64,000 nucleotides of DNA from Viridothelium virens (taxonomy: Eukaryota > Ascomycota > Dothideomycetes > Trypetheliales > Trypetheliaceae): assembly GCA_010094025.1 (NCBI GenBank), contig ML991772.1, positions 868,001 through 932,000 on the forward strand, read 5' to 3'. Below, piece by piece: positions 34,274 to 45,300 of this stretch. A program made the translations under genes and the position numbers. The notes beneath the pieces were generated by a model that saw only the letters and a program-made list of their open reading frames with translations, was not told the DNA's origin and did not search any database. Position 1 is the stretch's first letter. Every line of letters begins with the position of its first letter.

Positions 34274-36218
34274 CTATTGACCGTTCATGATATCTACCGC
34301 GATTTTCTCCGCTAGAGCATCTAGACGTCATTAGCCTCGAAATGGTCCATGCAAAAGAGTTAAAAAGTCTTGTGAACTCACAAACAGTGGACTGAGGATG
34401 TCCTGGTGGAAGGAAAGGGAATGCACTAGCATCTACTACACGAACGCCTTTTACGCCTATCACATTCGCCCTAGAGTCCACGACAGCCATTGTATCATTG
34501 GTTGTACCCATTCGACATGTGCCCACAGCATGATGGATAGTATCAGAACTTTGTCTAATGACTTTCAAAATCTGTTCGTCAGTCTGTACGTCCTCTCCGG
34601 GAAACGCCTCCGTTCCATTGAGAATGGGCTTCACTGCATTGGCTGTCAGCACCTGCCGTGTTCGGCGAAACGCGGCGATGGCCACTTCCTGGTCGCGAGG
34701 GTCGGTAAGCCAATTCGGGTTTACGACAGGATGGACAAGAGTATCGTTAGACTGTATTGTGACGTTCCCTCGCGAGAAAGGGGATACAAGTGCGGCACAA
34801 ATGGCCGTGTAGTTATTGACATTAGGTGCATCGCGGAGAAAGTCGTTCAGAGAGCCTGTATAGGCGTCGAGGTTCAGCAGCTCGATGTGGGGCCAGTCTG
34901 CTGGGAATGTGGATTCAAGAGCGTTAAGAGTGGAGTTGGACAGCAAAGAGGACGGAAGCTTTTCGAAGGCCAGGAGGTCACCTCCAACATTGGTTAGAAT
35001 ACCAGTGCGATTTTCCACGAATTCCGCTGTCGCTTGCGCTGCAAATGCTTCATCCGCAAGCCAACCGTGTGTCAGCGCATTGACAACATAAGCAGGACCA
35101 AAGAATACATGATCCCACATATTCTGACCAACCCCCGGACGATCTGCGAGTACCTCTATGTTCAAGCTTTCCAGAGTCGAGGCAGGACCGATGCCAGACG
35201 TCATTAGTATCTGTGGAGATCTGAAAGTGCCTGATGACACAATGACTTCTTTTGTGGCGTTGATAGAATATGTGATGGTACCAGTTCCGAGACCTGCATT
35301 CTCCACAAGGACACCCGTTGCTTTCTTATTGTCATCAAAAAGAATTTTCTTTGCCAGTGTCGACTGATATACAAGGAGATTGTCGTTTGCATCCAGTGAT
35401 TCTTGGAGGAAAGCAGACTCGGATGTGCTTCGAATTTGCATTTCCGGCTCTATTGTCAGTGCAGCCCACGTCCATCCTAGCAAATTACCATCTACCATCC
35501 CTGGGATTTGTTGGAGACCTATAGCTTCGAGTCCTTTAGACAGCCAACTTCCAGCAGGATTGACAAAGTTTGACCAAGACACTTGAAGGGGTTCGCCAGA
35601 TGGGCTGTAGTCTGAGGTGCTATAAAGAGGCGTGGCATTTGCTGGTCTTGCTCCAGCGTTGGGCGGGCTGAACTTTACGCTCTTTTTGAAGAAAGGGAGA
35701 AAGTTCGACCAGGTAAAGCTTTGATCTCCAACCTCAGCAGCCCATTTCTCGTAGGAACCTTTTGTGCCTCTTTGATATAGCATAAAATTTCTTGTACTAC
35801 CCCCACCTAACGTCCTGCCTTGAGGGTAGAGGACAGGCTTTCCCTCCAAGCCATATTGGGGGGTGGTCTGCTGCCTCCAATCGATTAGAGGGTTCCGATA
35901 CAAGGGGTCTTTCCCAAGATAGTAGGAGGCGTCTGCGGGAATCTGAGTCAAATTGCCATTATCAAGTTCATAGAAGCTTCCAGCCTCAATGACTGCCACG
36001 CTGTAATTGTCTGACAATCGACGCGCCAACGTTAGGCCAGCCGTTCCGCCGCCTATTATCACATAGTCAAAAGAAGCCGGTTGGTCCACATAACCGAAAT
36101 GAGAGCCTACAAGCCCCTGAACCTGCAATTTTTGGTTGAAAGCATTGTTGAGCGCCGTGTGACTAGGTAGACCTAAGGACAAAGTCACGAGTGCATAGAC
36201 AAACACCAAAGCGAACAT
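34274..36218 (-). CDS. Secreted GMC-family FAD oxidoreductase (glucose/alcohol-oxidase type)
   Basis: Two exons, 36218-34382 and 34320-34274; 627 aa, normal for the family. Residues 1-17 are a signal peptide. The FAD-binding VIIGGGTAGLTLARRL lies at about 53-68, and GRTLGGGSTRNFMLYQRG is the GMC signature 1 region. SSGTFRSPQILMTSGIGP is GMC signature 2. IHHAVGTCRMG and, after the 61-nt intron, GHPQSTVYALAEKI carry the two active-site His regions. Many Asn-X-Ser/Thr sites fit secretion. The start at 36218 was chosen because it begins the signal peptide. Such enzymes oxidise sugars, aryl or aliphatic alcohols and yield hydrogen peroxide or reduce quinones; the substrate cannot be assigned. Confidence 0.95.
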
Positions 36219-37775
36219 AGTGTGAGGATTAACGCCACTGGAAAATTGACTGAAACACAATGGTGGGAAGGAAACGGTTTTCAGCAGTGAGAAGGATAGG
36301 CAGACTCAAAATGAAGACCATAGCAGAAGTACAGAGAGTCAATGAGGCTGCATTGTGGCATGCCGCGAATCTGTTCCGTACGCTTCAGCGAACCCATCTG
36401 CCGTGCCATAACGACCTGGCCACCACCATGCAGGTGGCGCGGGAAGGCGGATGGGTGAGCTATTAGATAATCTGTCAAGCGCTTACATTGCAGTACGGCA
36501 TGAAGACAAGCTAAAATTCCGGGATAAGTAATTACGGAATGGATTGATATTATCCGGATTCTACTGGATCAGGCGTGGCCCTCGTCGAGGGAGAGCTTCG
36601 TCGGGAACGGATCAATGTTTATCCAAGGTATATCATTCGTCGCAACCTCTCCATTGAATCTCCTGAGGTCCAAGCACTCTGGAACTGTCGATCTCTACGC
36701 CGTACCAAGCAAATTTTCTGTATGAGATTAATCACGAAAATGATGAGGCATTGCTCGAATTTCTTTGCTAGATATGCCGACACGAGTCATGTCAGCAGGC
36801 CTCACGGGCGGCAGAGGCGTAGATCGTACCTGAATCGGAAGACTAAAATGCCTAGAATCTTGTAGCTTTAGAGATCGTCTGCGTCGGGAAGCTACGGGTT
36901 CATCATAAAGGTACCAAAGTATGTCACAGGCCTCGGATCACTGTATTTGCTCCAGCCTCGTCCGGTTGAAGCAGCAAGGGCTCACATATAACAATGAACC
37001 CGTACATATTAGCATTCCTCAATTCACCAAGCTCGTGAGACAAAAATAATGCATGGAGAGGTTGAGGATATAGGTAATTATTTCACTGCGCGGGAAGTAG
37101 CTCCCTCTCATACTTCAAGGTAAGACCACGCGACGTTGAAATAGAGCGGTGTTGCTCCTTCCGTACTCCAGCACTGACGATCACCAACTTCAGACCTTTG
37201 CCTCACTTATTCATAACCAAGCTGCAGTTCGCAAGTGTGTCCAGTCATCTATAAACTGACAGATTCTTTTCGACATACACCTGGCCTGCTGACTCTGACT
37301 TTCAGCAGGGGCTCGAGTGGTATCTTGGTTAAACGCCATTGCAGTTGCTGGAACTCTTTTCCCGAGCCATTGGCCTTCTACCGTTGGGTAACTACCATCT
37401 TCTGTCGTTCTTTTTTTTTTTTTTTTTTGGAGAGGGGTAAACTTCGTGCTTCTTTTGAGACAATAGCATTTTGCTCAAGTCATGTCTTCAACCGACTGAA
37501 AACAAAAGAAAGAAAATATTCTTCTTCCTAACCGAGGCCGGAACTAAGGCAAGGTACCAGATGCTGAAGGTGAGATAGGGGACTACTTACAATTTTACAT
37601 CATACCTCACTATGACAGCAGAAGCTTTAGTACTTTCCCTTACTCAAATACATTGTCCATAGGCGTGGTCTGGCACGAAGGAGATCGATTTGTCTATTGA
37701 TTGTTGTACAAGTAAGCTTGCTTTTGACCGAGCTTCAGGAAACACATCTATCACACTGATACCGAAGTCGATGTC
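36219..37775. other. 1.6-kb intergenic region with a possible integrase relic
   Basis: No intact gene. Around 36570-36730 (plus) a frame reads GVALVEGELRRERINVYPRYIIRRNL followed by LWNCRSLRRT, resembling the helical segment that precedes the DDE core in some fungal integrase-core transposases, and it ends without a core. This is a weak match. A poly-T run of 18 lies at 37411-37428. Confidence 0.3.
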
Positions 37776-39424
37776 TCAGCCCCTCTCACTCCCCCTTAAT
37801 CGTACTGCTTGTCCATACTTCTGTAGTTTCGTGATGAGCTGATCGCCTTGCTTAACAACATCATTGTACTGCTTATTCTTATCGTCTGGACGGTTCGTCT
37901 CGATGATGCCGTTCACCCGGTCGATGGTACAAGGCACACGATCTGCAGCAATGAATTTCGCCAGATCCCTGAAAAATGATTTAGTAAGCGTTCACCTGTG
38001 ACCGATGATCATTGGAATCACATACCTGTCCAGGAAGTCCACCGATACTCCAAAATCATCTGCCATGCTCTTCAATCCAACAACCATATAGCTCTGTAAT
38101 AGTTGCTGGTACGCACGTAACCGCATCTCGCGTACATACCAGCTTTTATGCTCCTGCAGGTACCGATCCTGGTTCAGAAAATTCTCCTCTACCTGACCAA
38201 GAGCAATGAAGAAAGACTTGTAGTTCCCGGAGTAAAGGCTGTTGACCAAGCTTGCCAGAGGCTTAAAATCGATCGCAGTCTCCTCTTCTTGCTGTCCCAT
38301 ATTTGACTGGCCGAGTGTGGTTAAATTGACAGCTGCAGGCTTTGGGGTCGCAGAAGTATCGTCATTGCTGTCCGTCATGGCCTCATCTCCTGCAGCCGGA
38401 CCCGATGAGACAGCACCAGTCAAAGCGGCAAGTTTGTCTTCTTTATCGCCAAGGATGGCCTTGATCTCAGGTGCGTCGACAACCTTGGCTTTAAAGTCCA
38501 CACGCTTCAAAGAAACAGATCCAGCTAGGACGGCATAGATTACCAGGGAGGAATAGGAACAGAGCTCGTAACTCGTGAAAGTCGACAGACTGTCCAGCAA
38601 CAACGGTGCTGCTTGGGCGTGGGAACGAGTCGTAAGCAGGTGCAAACCTTGATAGGCTTTTAGACGATTTCGACGGTCCCAGTCACCACCACTCTCGACA
38701 AGGGAGCTGCACCGCTCAACGTTCTTTTTGACGAGGATCTTGTCACCGAAGAAGAGCCCAACCCTTATTATGGCAAGAACGAGGTCGATACGTGTGCCAA
38801 GGATACCAGTCTTCTCAAACGCCTCTTCGTAAGCAGATATCGCACGCTCCTGTTATTCCAGACAACAATATTAGCAAATGCTCAATGCAGCCTCGACTCA
38901 GGAGCAATGAGAGGTGTAATGTATACCTTATCTCCCACTCTTGCGTAGAATTCAGCCCTCTTAGCTCTCGCGGTTTGAATCTCCGTCTCCCCGGCCTTCT
39001 CTGCCGCCTCGTCCTCCTCCTTTTGAATCTCTTCCAACTCCTTCTCGTTGTCCTTCCTCAGCTCCTCAAAGAGTGCCTCATCCCACGGCAAGTCCACCTT
39101 ACCCAGACTCGGCCTTCTTGTTGCCAAGAGGCTTGTTGCTGAGCTTGATGAGCGTCTCAGATTGGTATTTGCGGAGGCGTTAGCTGCGGAGTGGGAAGCG
39201 CTGGCGGGTTGTGTCACGGTGCCTTCACCAGAGGCGTTAAGGATACCTTCGGTTGGATGGGCGAGATGCCGGTAGAGAGGAGCCATTTTCTGCTCTTTAA
39301 TGGCATTTTGGAGGGATTGAAGAGAGCGTTGCTGGGTTGAGGCAGAGGAGTACGGGTTCGTGAGGTGGAAGATATGCTGAGAGAGTTGGAGATTTGGATA
39401 AGTCTGGTACTGAGGATCGCCCAT
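37776..39424 (-). CDS. rpn7: 26S proteasome lid subunit Rpn7
   Basis: Three exons: 39424-38927, 38849-38026 and 37968-37776; 504 aa. The N-terminus (MGDPQYQTYPNLQLSQHIFHL) and the segments AFEKTGILGTRIDLVLAIIRVGLFFGD, SFTSYEL-type helices and LAGSVSLKRVDFKAKVVDAPEI are hallmarks of Rpn7/PSMD6. A PCI domain follows (about 300-480), ending with VDFLDRDLAKFIAADRVPCTIDRVNGII, where splicing restores the frame. Inserts rich in Ser/Ala/Thr (about 65-100) and Asp/Thr/Pro (about 285-320) make it longer than yeast Rpn7 (429 aa). Rpn7 is a structural subunit of the regulatory particle lid in nucleus and cytosol. The gene shares a 319-bp divergent promoter with the cap methyltransferase. Confidence 0.95.
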
Positions 39425-39743
39425 GATGCGCACGGAATCCGGGAATTTGACGTATGTGCTGAATGGGGATCTGAAGGGATGTGAAGAACGTAGGTCAGGT
39501 GGACTAGAAATCCCTTATTCGGCACGAAAATCCGTGTTATGATGCTCGTGATGAGGTCGCGAGCTTGGGAGCTTAAACCGGCTTCGGAGGTGATGGCCGC
39601 AGTTGGACAAAACTTTGACTGCCAGCCGGAGCTTCAAATGTCACTTAAAAGCCTGGCCATTCCTACATCTTCACTCTCACCAAAAACAACACTAGAGTTA
39701 CTCTCCCTCAACTCGATCACGCTCGAAGACCAATTGGCTCATT
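39425..39743. promoter_or_regulatory. Bidirectional promoter, rpn7 / abd1
   Basis: 319 bp separate the two divergent start codons, so the intergenic sequence must drive both genes. No individual element stands out that I can name with confidence. Confidence 0.5.
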
Positions 39744-42066
39744 ATGGCTGACCGACGTGGCTCGGTCATGTTCGATCCTGCACGCGATCACTTTGTCCCT
39801 ACCGACGATACACAAAACGACGACCAAAGTACCCAAGAAGGTTCACAGAACCAGAACTCCGAGGCTTCAGTTAGCGAGCAGGTGGGTCATATGTCTGAAT
39901 GCAGTCCGTCCGTTGCAAATATTCTCCTCGAATCCCTCTTGAGACGCTACTATGGAGTGATCCGCGACTCTTGCTCTTCCGCCTGCTCCTCTCAATATAG
40001 GTTTACGAGTTTCTCTAACGGCTCTGTCATTAGGCAAGAATACAACCGAAAGCCATGACGAACGGCAAAAAACGCTCTCACTCGCCCGACTCAGAAGTCC
40101 TACAGGCATCAAGTCCACAGCTACACAATGGTGCTCCACAAAGCCCAGCATCACAAAACATAACCGAAGAGCCCAGAAACAAAAAAATGAAGACTGGTGA
40201 CTCAGATGCCGTCCCCTCCTCATCCACCCCTCTCGACCCCAAGAAACTCCCCAAAATCCCGCGCAAACAAAAAGACACCAGCACCACCGAGCAGTCCAAA
40301 ACCCGCAAACAACACCCCGTCAAACGCCGCGCCGAACGCGCCGAAAAAGCCCGCCGCCGCTCCTCCCCACCCTCCGCACCACCCACGAACCACGATCCGT
40401 CCCCCCTCAAAGACCCGTCTCCTTCTCGGTCGCGGTCAGGCTCGCGCTCCCCGCCACGGCAGCGCAAACGTCCCGGCGCGGGGGCGCGCATCAACCGCGA
40501 CGAGATCGAGCGGGTGAAGCGCCTGCAGGCAGAGCGCGAGCGGCAGCAGTCGAGCCAGACGTCGGTGGCGCTGGCGGGGCGCGGCGTGCAGGATGTGGTG
40601 CGGCAGCACTATAATGCGGTGCCGGAGCGGGGCCGGGAGTGGCGAAGGACTGACTCGAAGATTAAGGGGTTGAGGAGTTTTAATAATTGGGTCAAGAGTG
40701 CGGTGATTCAGAAGTTTGCGCCGCAAGAGGATTTTACGCCGGGGGGTGGGGCGGGGGGAGAGGAGCGGCGAGGAGGNNNNNNNNNNNNNNNNNNNNNNNN
40801 NNNNNNNNNNNNNNNNNNNNNNNNNNNNNNNNNNNNNNNNNNNNNNNNNNNNNNNNNNNNNNNNNNNNNNNNNNNNNNNNNNNNNNNNNNNNNNNNNNNN
40901 NNNNNNNNNNNNNNNNNNNNNNNNNNNNNNNNNNNNNNNNNNNNNNNNNNNNNNNNNNNNNNNNNNNNNGGGGCTCTTGGTTCTGGATGTTGGGTGTGGG
41001 AAGGGAGGGGATCTGCAGAAGTGGCAGCAGGCGCCGCAGCGGGTGGATCTGTATGTGGGACTTGATCCGGCGGAGGTCTCGATTGAGCAGGCGAAGGAGA
41101 GATATACGCAGATGCAGCGGGGGAGAGGAGGGCCCAGGGGACGACCGCAAAGAGTTTTCGAGGGCCATTTCTTTACAAAAGATTGCTTTGGGGAGTGGCT
41201 GGGGGAAATCCCAATCATACGAGAAGTTGGCATTGACGGGAATGTCGGCCCTGGAGCGAATGCCATGGCAGCCAGATTCGGTAGCGGCGGTGGGTTTGAC
41301 GTTGTGAGCATGATGTTTTGCATGCATTATGCGTTTGAGAGTGAGTCCAAGGCAAGAGGCATGCTGAAAAATGTGGCAGGCGCCCTGAAGAAAGGAGGCC
41401 GATTTTTGGGCGTCATCCCCAACTCGGATGTTCTGACAGCGAAGGTTGAGGAGCATCACGGAATCAGCCCAAAGCCAAACGGCACAGGTGGCGGTAGGAG
41501 TGAGGATGGGGGTACACCGAGGCCGGATTTTGGGAGCGATGATGATGATTGGGATCCCGAGAAGAGCTTAGATGCACCGGAGGTTGCACCAACAGCGGAG
41601 AAGAAAGAAGAGGCAAAGGAGGAACAGGAAGAAGACGGCGAAGTGAAAGAAGAGGGCTTCCAATGGGGCAACGAGATCTATCGCGTGAAATTTCCAGGCA
41701 AGACACCTCAAGATGGTATCTTTCGGCCACCCTTTGGTTGGAAGTACTTCTATTTCCTGGAAGAGGCTGTGGAGACTGTACCAGAATATGTGGTCCCCTG
41801 GGAGGCTTTTCGAGCGTAAGTCTTGCACTGCACTTTGTAGGAAACAATCATTAACTTTATATAGCTTGGCGGAAGACTACAATCTAGAGTTGCAGTATCG
41901 CAAGCCTTTTCCAGAAGTTTGGGAGGATGAAAAGGATAATCATGTCCTGGGTCCCCTTTCTGAGAGAATGGGCGTTAGGCAACGGGACCAAGGGCCACTA
42001 CTCGTCAGCAAAGAGGAGCTGGATGCTGCGGGTTTCTACCATGCGTTCTGCTTCTACAAGGTTTAG
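39744..42066 (+). CDS. abd1: mRNA cap guanine-N7 methyltransferase Abd1
   Basis: Three exons: 39744-39881, 40034-41815 (interrupted by 193 N at 40777-40969) and 41865-42066. The N-terminal about 200 residues are disordered and rich in Ser/Pro/Arg/Lys. Then HYNAVPERGREWRRTDSKIKGLRSFNNWVKS precedes the gap. After it come VLDVGCGKGGDLQKW (SAM motif I of this family), VGLDPAEVSIEQAKERY, FDVVSMMFCMHYAFES and GRFLGVIPNSD, then an acidic insert (KEEAKEEQEEDGEVKEE) and the GNEIYRVKF / FYHAFCFYKV end. The enzyme methylates the guanine of the nuclear mRNA cap. The reading frames on either side of the gap differ when the N count is taken literally, so the gap length must be wrong or the gap hides an intron. 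Confidence 0.95.
40777..40969. other. Assembly gap (193 N) inside abd1
   Basis: The gap removes the segment between the NNWVKSAVIQKFAPQEDF motif and SAM motif I. Coding frame before it has codon starts at positions congruent to 2 modulo 3, and after it congruent to 0, so a true uninterrupted gap would need a length divisible by three; 193 is not. Flanks are very G-rich (gggggg runs), which probably caused the gap. Confidence 0.95.
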
Positions 42067-42384
42067 GCGTGTAGCATAAATCTAATCAAGTTCACAGACG
42101 ACACATTCATGAAAGCACTCAGAGCAAATAGATACGATAGTCAATAGAGAAAATGAATAGATTAATGTCAATTTGTGTCGCTATGCTTGCCTGCAAGAAA
42201 AGCAATCTGTGCAGCAGGGGGTATCCGAAACCGATTGAAATGGTGGAACAAAGGAGATAACGACGTTCGCTCCACCATGCTTCGCTCCACCATGCTTCGC
42301 TCCACCATGCTTCGCTCCACCATGCTTCGCTCCATCATGCCATGAATGAGATGTACAAAAAGAAAAAGCCGAGCACTCAACCTA
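42067..42384. other. Convergent 3' spacer with 15-bp tandem repeat
   Basis: 318 bp between the stop of abd1 (plus) and the stop of the coiled-coil gene (minus). The only structure seen is the five-unit repeat at 42266-42340. Confidence 0.6.
42266..42340. repeat. 15-bp tandem repeat, five units
   Basis: Units of TTCGCTCCACCATGC begin at 42266, 42281, 42296, 42311 and 42326. The first four are identical and the last has one C-to-T change. Preserved over 75 bp with no spacer, it is a minisatellite rather than a CRISPR array. Confidence 0.95.
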
Positions 42385-45300
42385 TCACTGGGCAGCTGTA
42401 GTAGCCTCGTTGCTCGAGATGTTTCGCAGAACCCTATATTTGGTTAGCTATTGTTGTGCATACATGTTTGAGTGAGCTTGCCTCACCTAGAAGATTCAGC
42501 GAGAAACTCGTTATTGATCTCTTCGAGCTGCTGCACCTGGACATGCATACTCGCCAGCTGCGGATAAGAATATTTGTCAGAGACGTATGATAAAGATCCG
42601 GGACCTGACACGGAACGCCAGGACACGAGCCCGGCGTACCGTATCATGGGTAAGGCTTACCGTGCCCTCCAGTGTCGCCTCATGACTCTGCGCCTCCCCT
42701 TCTGACGACGCGCCTCGCTCCTCATCCACTACCTCTGTCGTTCCCTCCTCATCCGCAGCCGTTGCCCACTTACTCGCACCCAGCCCCTGGGCTCCAGCAG
42801 AGTCTACCCCTTTATCCGGCGTACCCTCCTTCAGTCGCGTCCCCGTCCCCCCCACAACCGTCGCCCTCACCTTCTCATCCAACTCCCTCAGCTTCTCCTT
42901 CAACCCCTCATTCTCCTCCCTCAGCATCTCCGCCGGCTTCATCACCCGCTCAAGCTGCGCCTCCGCCGTCGCAACCCTCGCCTTCCAGTCCGCGGCGTCC
43001 GCCTCCGCCCGTCGCAGCGCCTGCTGCTGCTCCTCGTGCGCCTCGCGCACCTGGTCCGCGTGCGCAGCTTCCAGCTCTCGGCGCAGCTGAGCGAGTTCTT
43101 CCTTGTGGGACGCAGCCTGGTCGTCGAAGGCGCGCGTGTGCTCGTCCTTGAGGGAGGAGAGAGATTGCGAGTTGACGGCGACGAACTCGGCTTCGGCTTT
43201 GAGCTCGGCGAGGCGGGCGGCGTGCTCGTCGGACTGAGACTCCAGGGCACGGGCGTGGTCAGCTTTGAGGGCTTCCATCCTTTTGCCGTGGTCGCGGTTC
43301 GTGGCGATTAGGGCGTTTTCGTGGTCGTCTTTTTGCTGCTGGAGTTCTCGGGCGAGGTTTTCGTTGGACTCGGTGAGACCGCTTTTGAGGCGGGATTCGT
43401 AATCGGATTGGGCGGTGGAAAATCGGGAGTCGAAATCTGCTTGAGATTGGGAGAAACGGTGCTCGAAGTCTTTCTGGAGAGATTTGACGGTCTTGCTGTG
43501 GCTCTCCTGTAATTCTTCCAGAGCTTTACCGATGGCCTCCTCGTGCGCAGTCTTTGTGGCAGCAAGAGACTCTTCCGTAGACTTAAGCTTATCATGCAGC
43601 TCGGCTTTTTCGGCGTCAACATCGGCCATCGACTTGAGTTGTCCGGCAGCATGCTCCTCTCGCAATTTATCCAGCTCGCTCTTGTGCGCTTCTGTCGTGC
43701 TTTGAAGTTCACCTCGAAGATTATTCAGTGCAGCTTCGTGTTGGGCTTCCTTTTCTTGATCATCTTGCCCTAGAGTGTCCAGGGCTTTCTGCAACCCTGC
43801 AAACTCTCCCTGGGTGGTGGTGAGTTCCGTGAGAGCCCGGCCCTTTGCAGCGTCGGATTCTGAGAGGTTCTTCTGCAGGACTTCAATGTTTTGGTTCAAA
43901 CTCTGAATTTCGTTATTTTGAGCATTGGTTTTCTCGGAATCCTTTTGGTGCAATTCCTGGATTTCGTTCTGTAGATTCCCAATAACCTTTTGAAGCTCGG
44001 ATGTCTCAAACTCGCTCGCATGCAGGCCTTCAATAGTTTCTCTCAGCTGATGTATCTCATCGTCCTTGGCATTACGCTTTTCGGTCTCGTTTTGCTGCAG
44101 TTGTTGGATCTCGTCTTGGAGGCTCTCAATGATCTTCTGTAGTTCAGTAGTCTCTTTCTGATGTTCGGCAGTCTCCGAAACCTTTTCACGTAAATCTGCC
44201 ATGGTCTTGTTAAGCAGCTCAATCTCATCGTCCTTAGCTTTGCTGCTATCGGTGCCTTGCTGGTGTAGCTGCTTAAGTTCGTTCTGTAGATTTTCAATGA
44301 CGGTTTCAAGCTCCTTAGTCTCCGACTCCTGCTTCTGGGACGTGCTGGCCTTTTGCTGTTCGAGCTCTTCGATGTCCCCTTGCAGCTTGTCCACAACTTC
44401 TCTGACGCTTGCAAGTTCGGCATCCTTGGATTCCCTTATTTCGGCTGCTTGTTGGGAAAGGCGGGTTATTTCGTTTTGCAGATCCTCGGTCACCTGGTTC
44501 ATCGCCTGCGTGCTCTCTTCAGTCTCGCGTTTGAAGTCCGCTTCATGTTGTCGTAGAGTTTGCACTTCTTCTTGCATCTTCGTCATGGCTTCTTTCATTT
44601 GGTCGAGCTCGTGTGCCTTCTCTTTACTGCCCTCGAGTTCTCTCTCTTTCAAAGCTTGCGCCTCAGTTTCGAGGTTTTGTATAGCCTGATTCAAACTGGC
44701 AATCTCTTCATCCTTTGTTCGAGAAGAGTCGGTATTTTGCTGCCTAGTTGCGGTGATTTCATTCTGGGCCTCTTCCAAGACTTTATTGAGCTGTTCGATC
44801 TCTGCAACTTTGGACTGAAGAGATTCTTCATTCTGCTTCTTGATCATCGCCAGCTCGCTCCGAAGTTCGTCAATGAGCCTACCAGTGTCAGCATCGCCTT
44901 GCTGGGACTGTTCCAGTTTATTCTGAAGGTCGCCAATGAGCTCGTCAGTTTTCTTCGCCGCCTCGTCCCTCTTACTGAGTTCGTTACTATGCAAGTCGCG
45001 CAAAGAATCGATTTCGGTTTGCAGACTCTTCTGTGCCTGCTCAACGTTTTCTCTGTCTGTATCTTTTTGCCGGATTTCTTCTTGGTGAGCCTGGTGTAAT
45101 TCACTCAATTCATTTCTCAACGATTCAAAAGATAGAGAAGATTGTTTGATCGCTTCGTCCTTCTGACGCAACTCCTTTTCACTCACTTCGCGAGCCCTAT
45201 CTAGCTCTTCAGACAACTTAGTTGCAGCTGCCTCTGCCTCCTTCATCGAAGCTTCCAATTTCTCCGAGATAGTCGTATTTTCGCTCTTCAGCCGTGCCAG

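Noticed and set aside
3010-36218. A secondary-metabolite gene cluster (P450, methyltransferase, GMC oxidase)
   Set aside because: The P450 lies more than 26 kb from the other two, with BiP and an F-box gene between, and no backbone synthase is present.
42266-42340. Possible CRISPR array
   Set aside because: Five tandem 15-bp units without spacers; this is a minisatellite in a eukaryotic genome.
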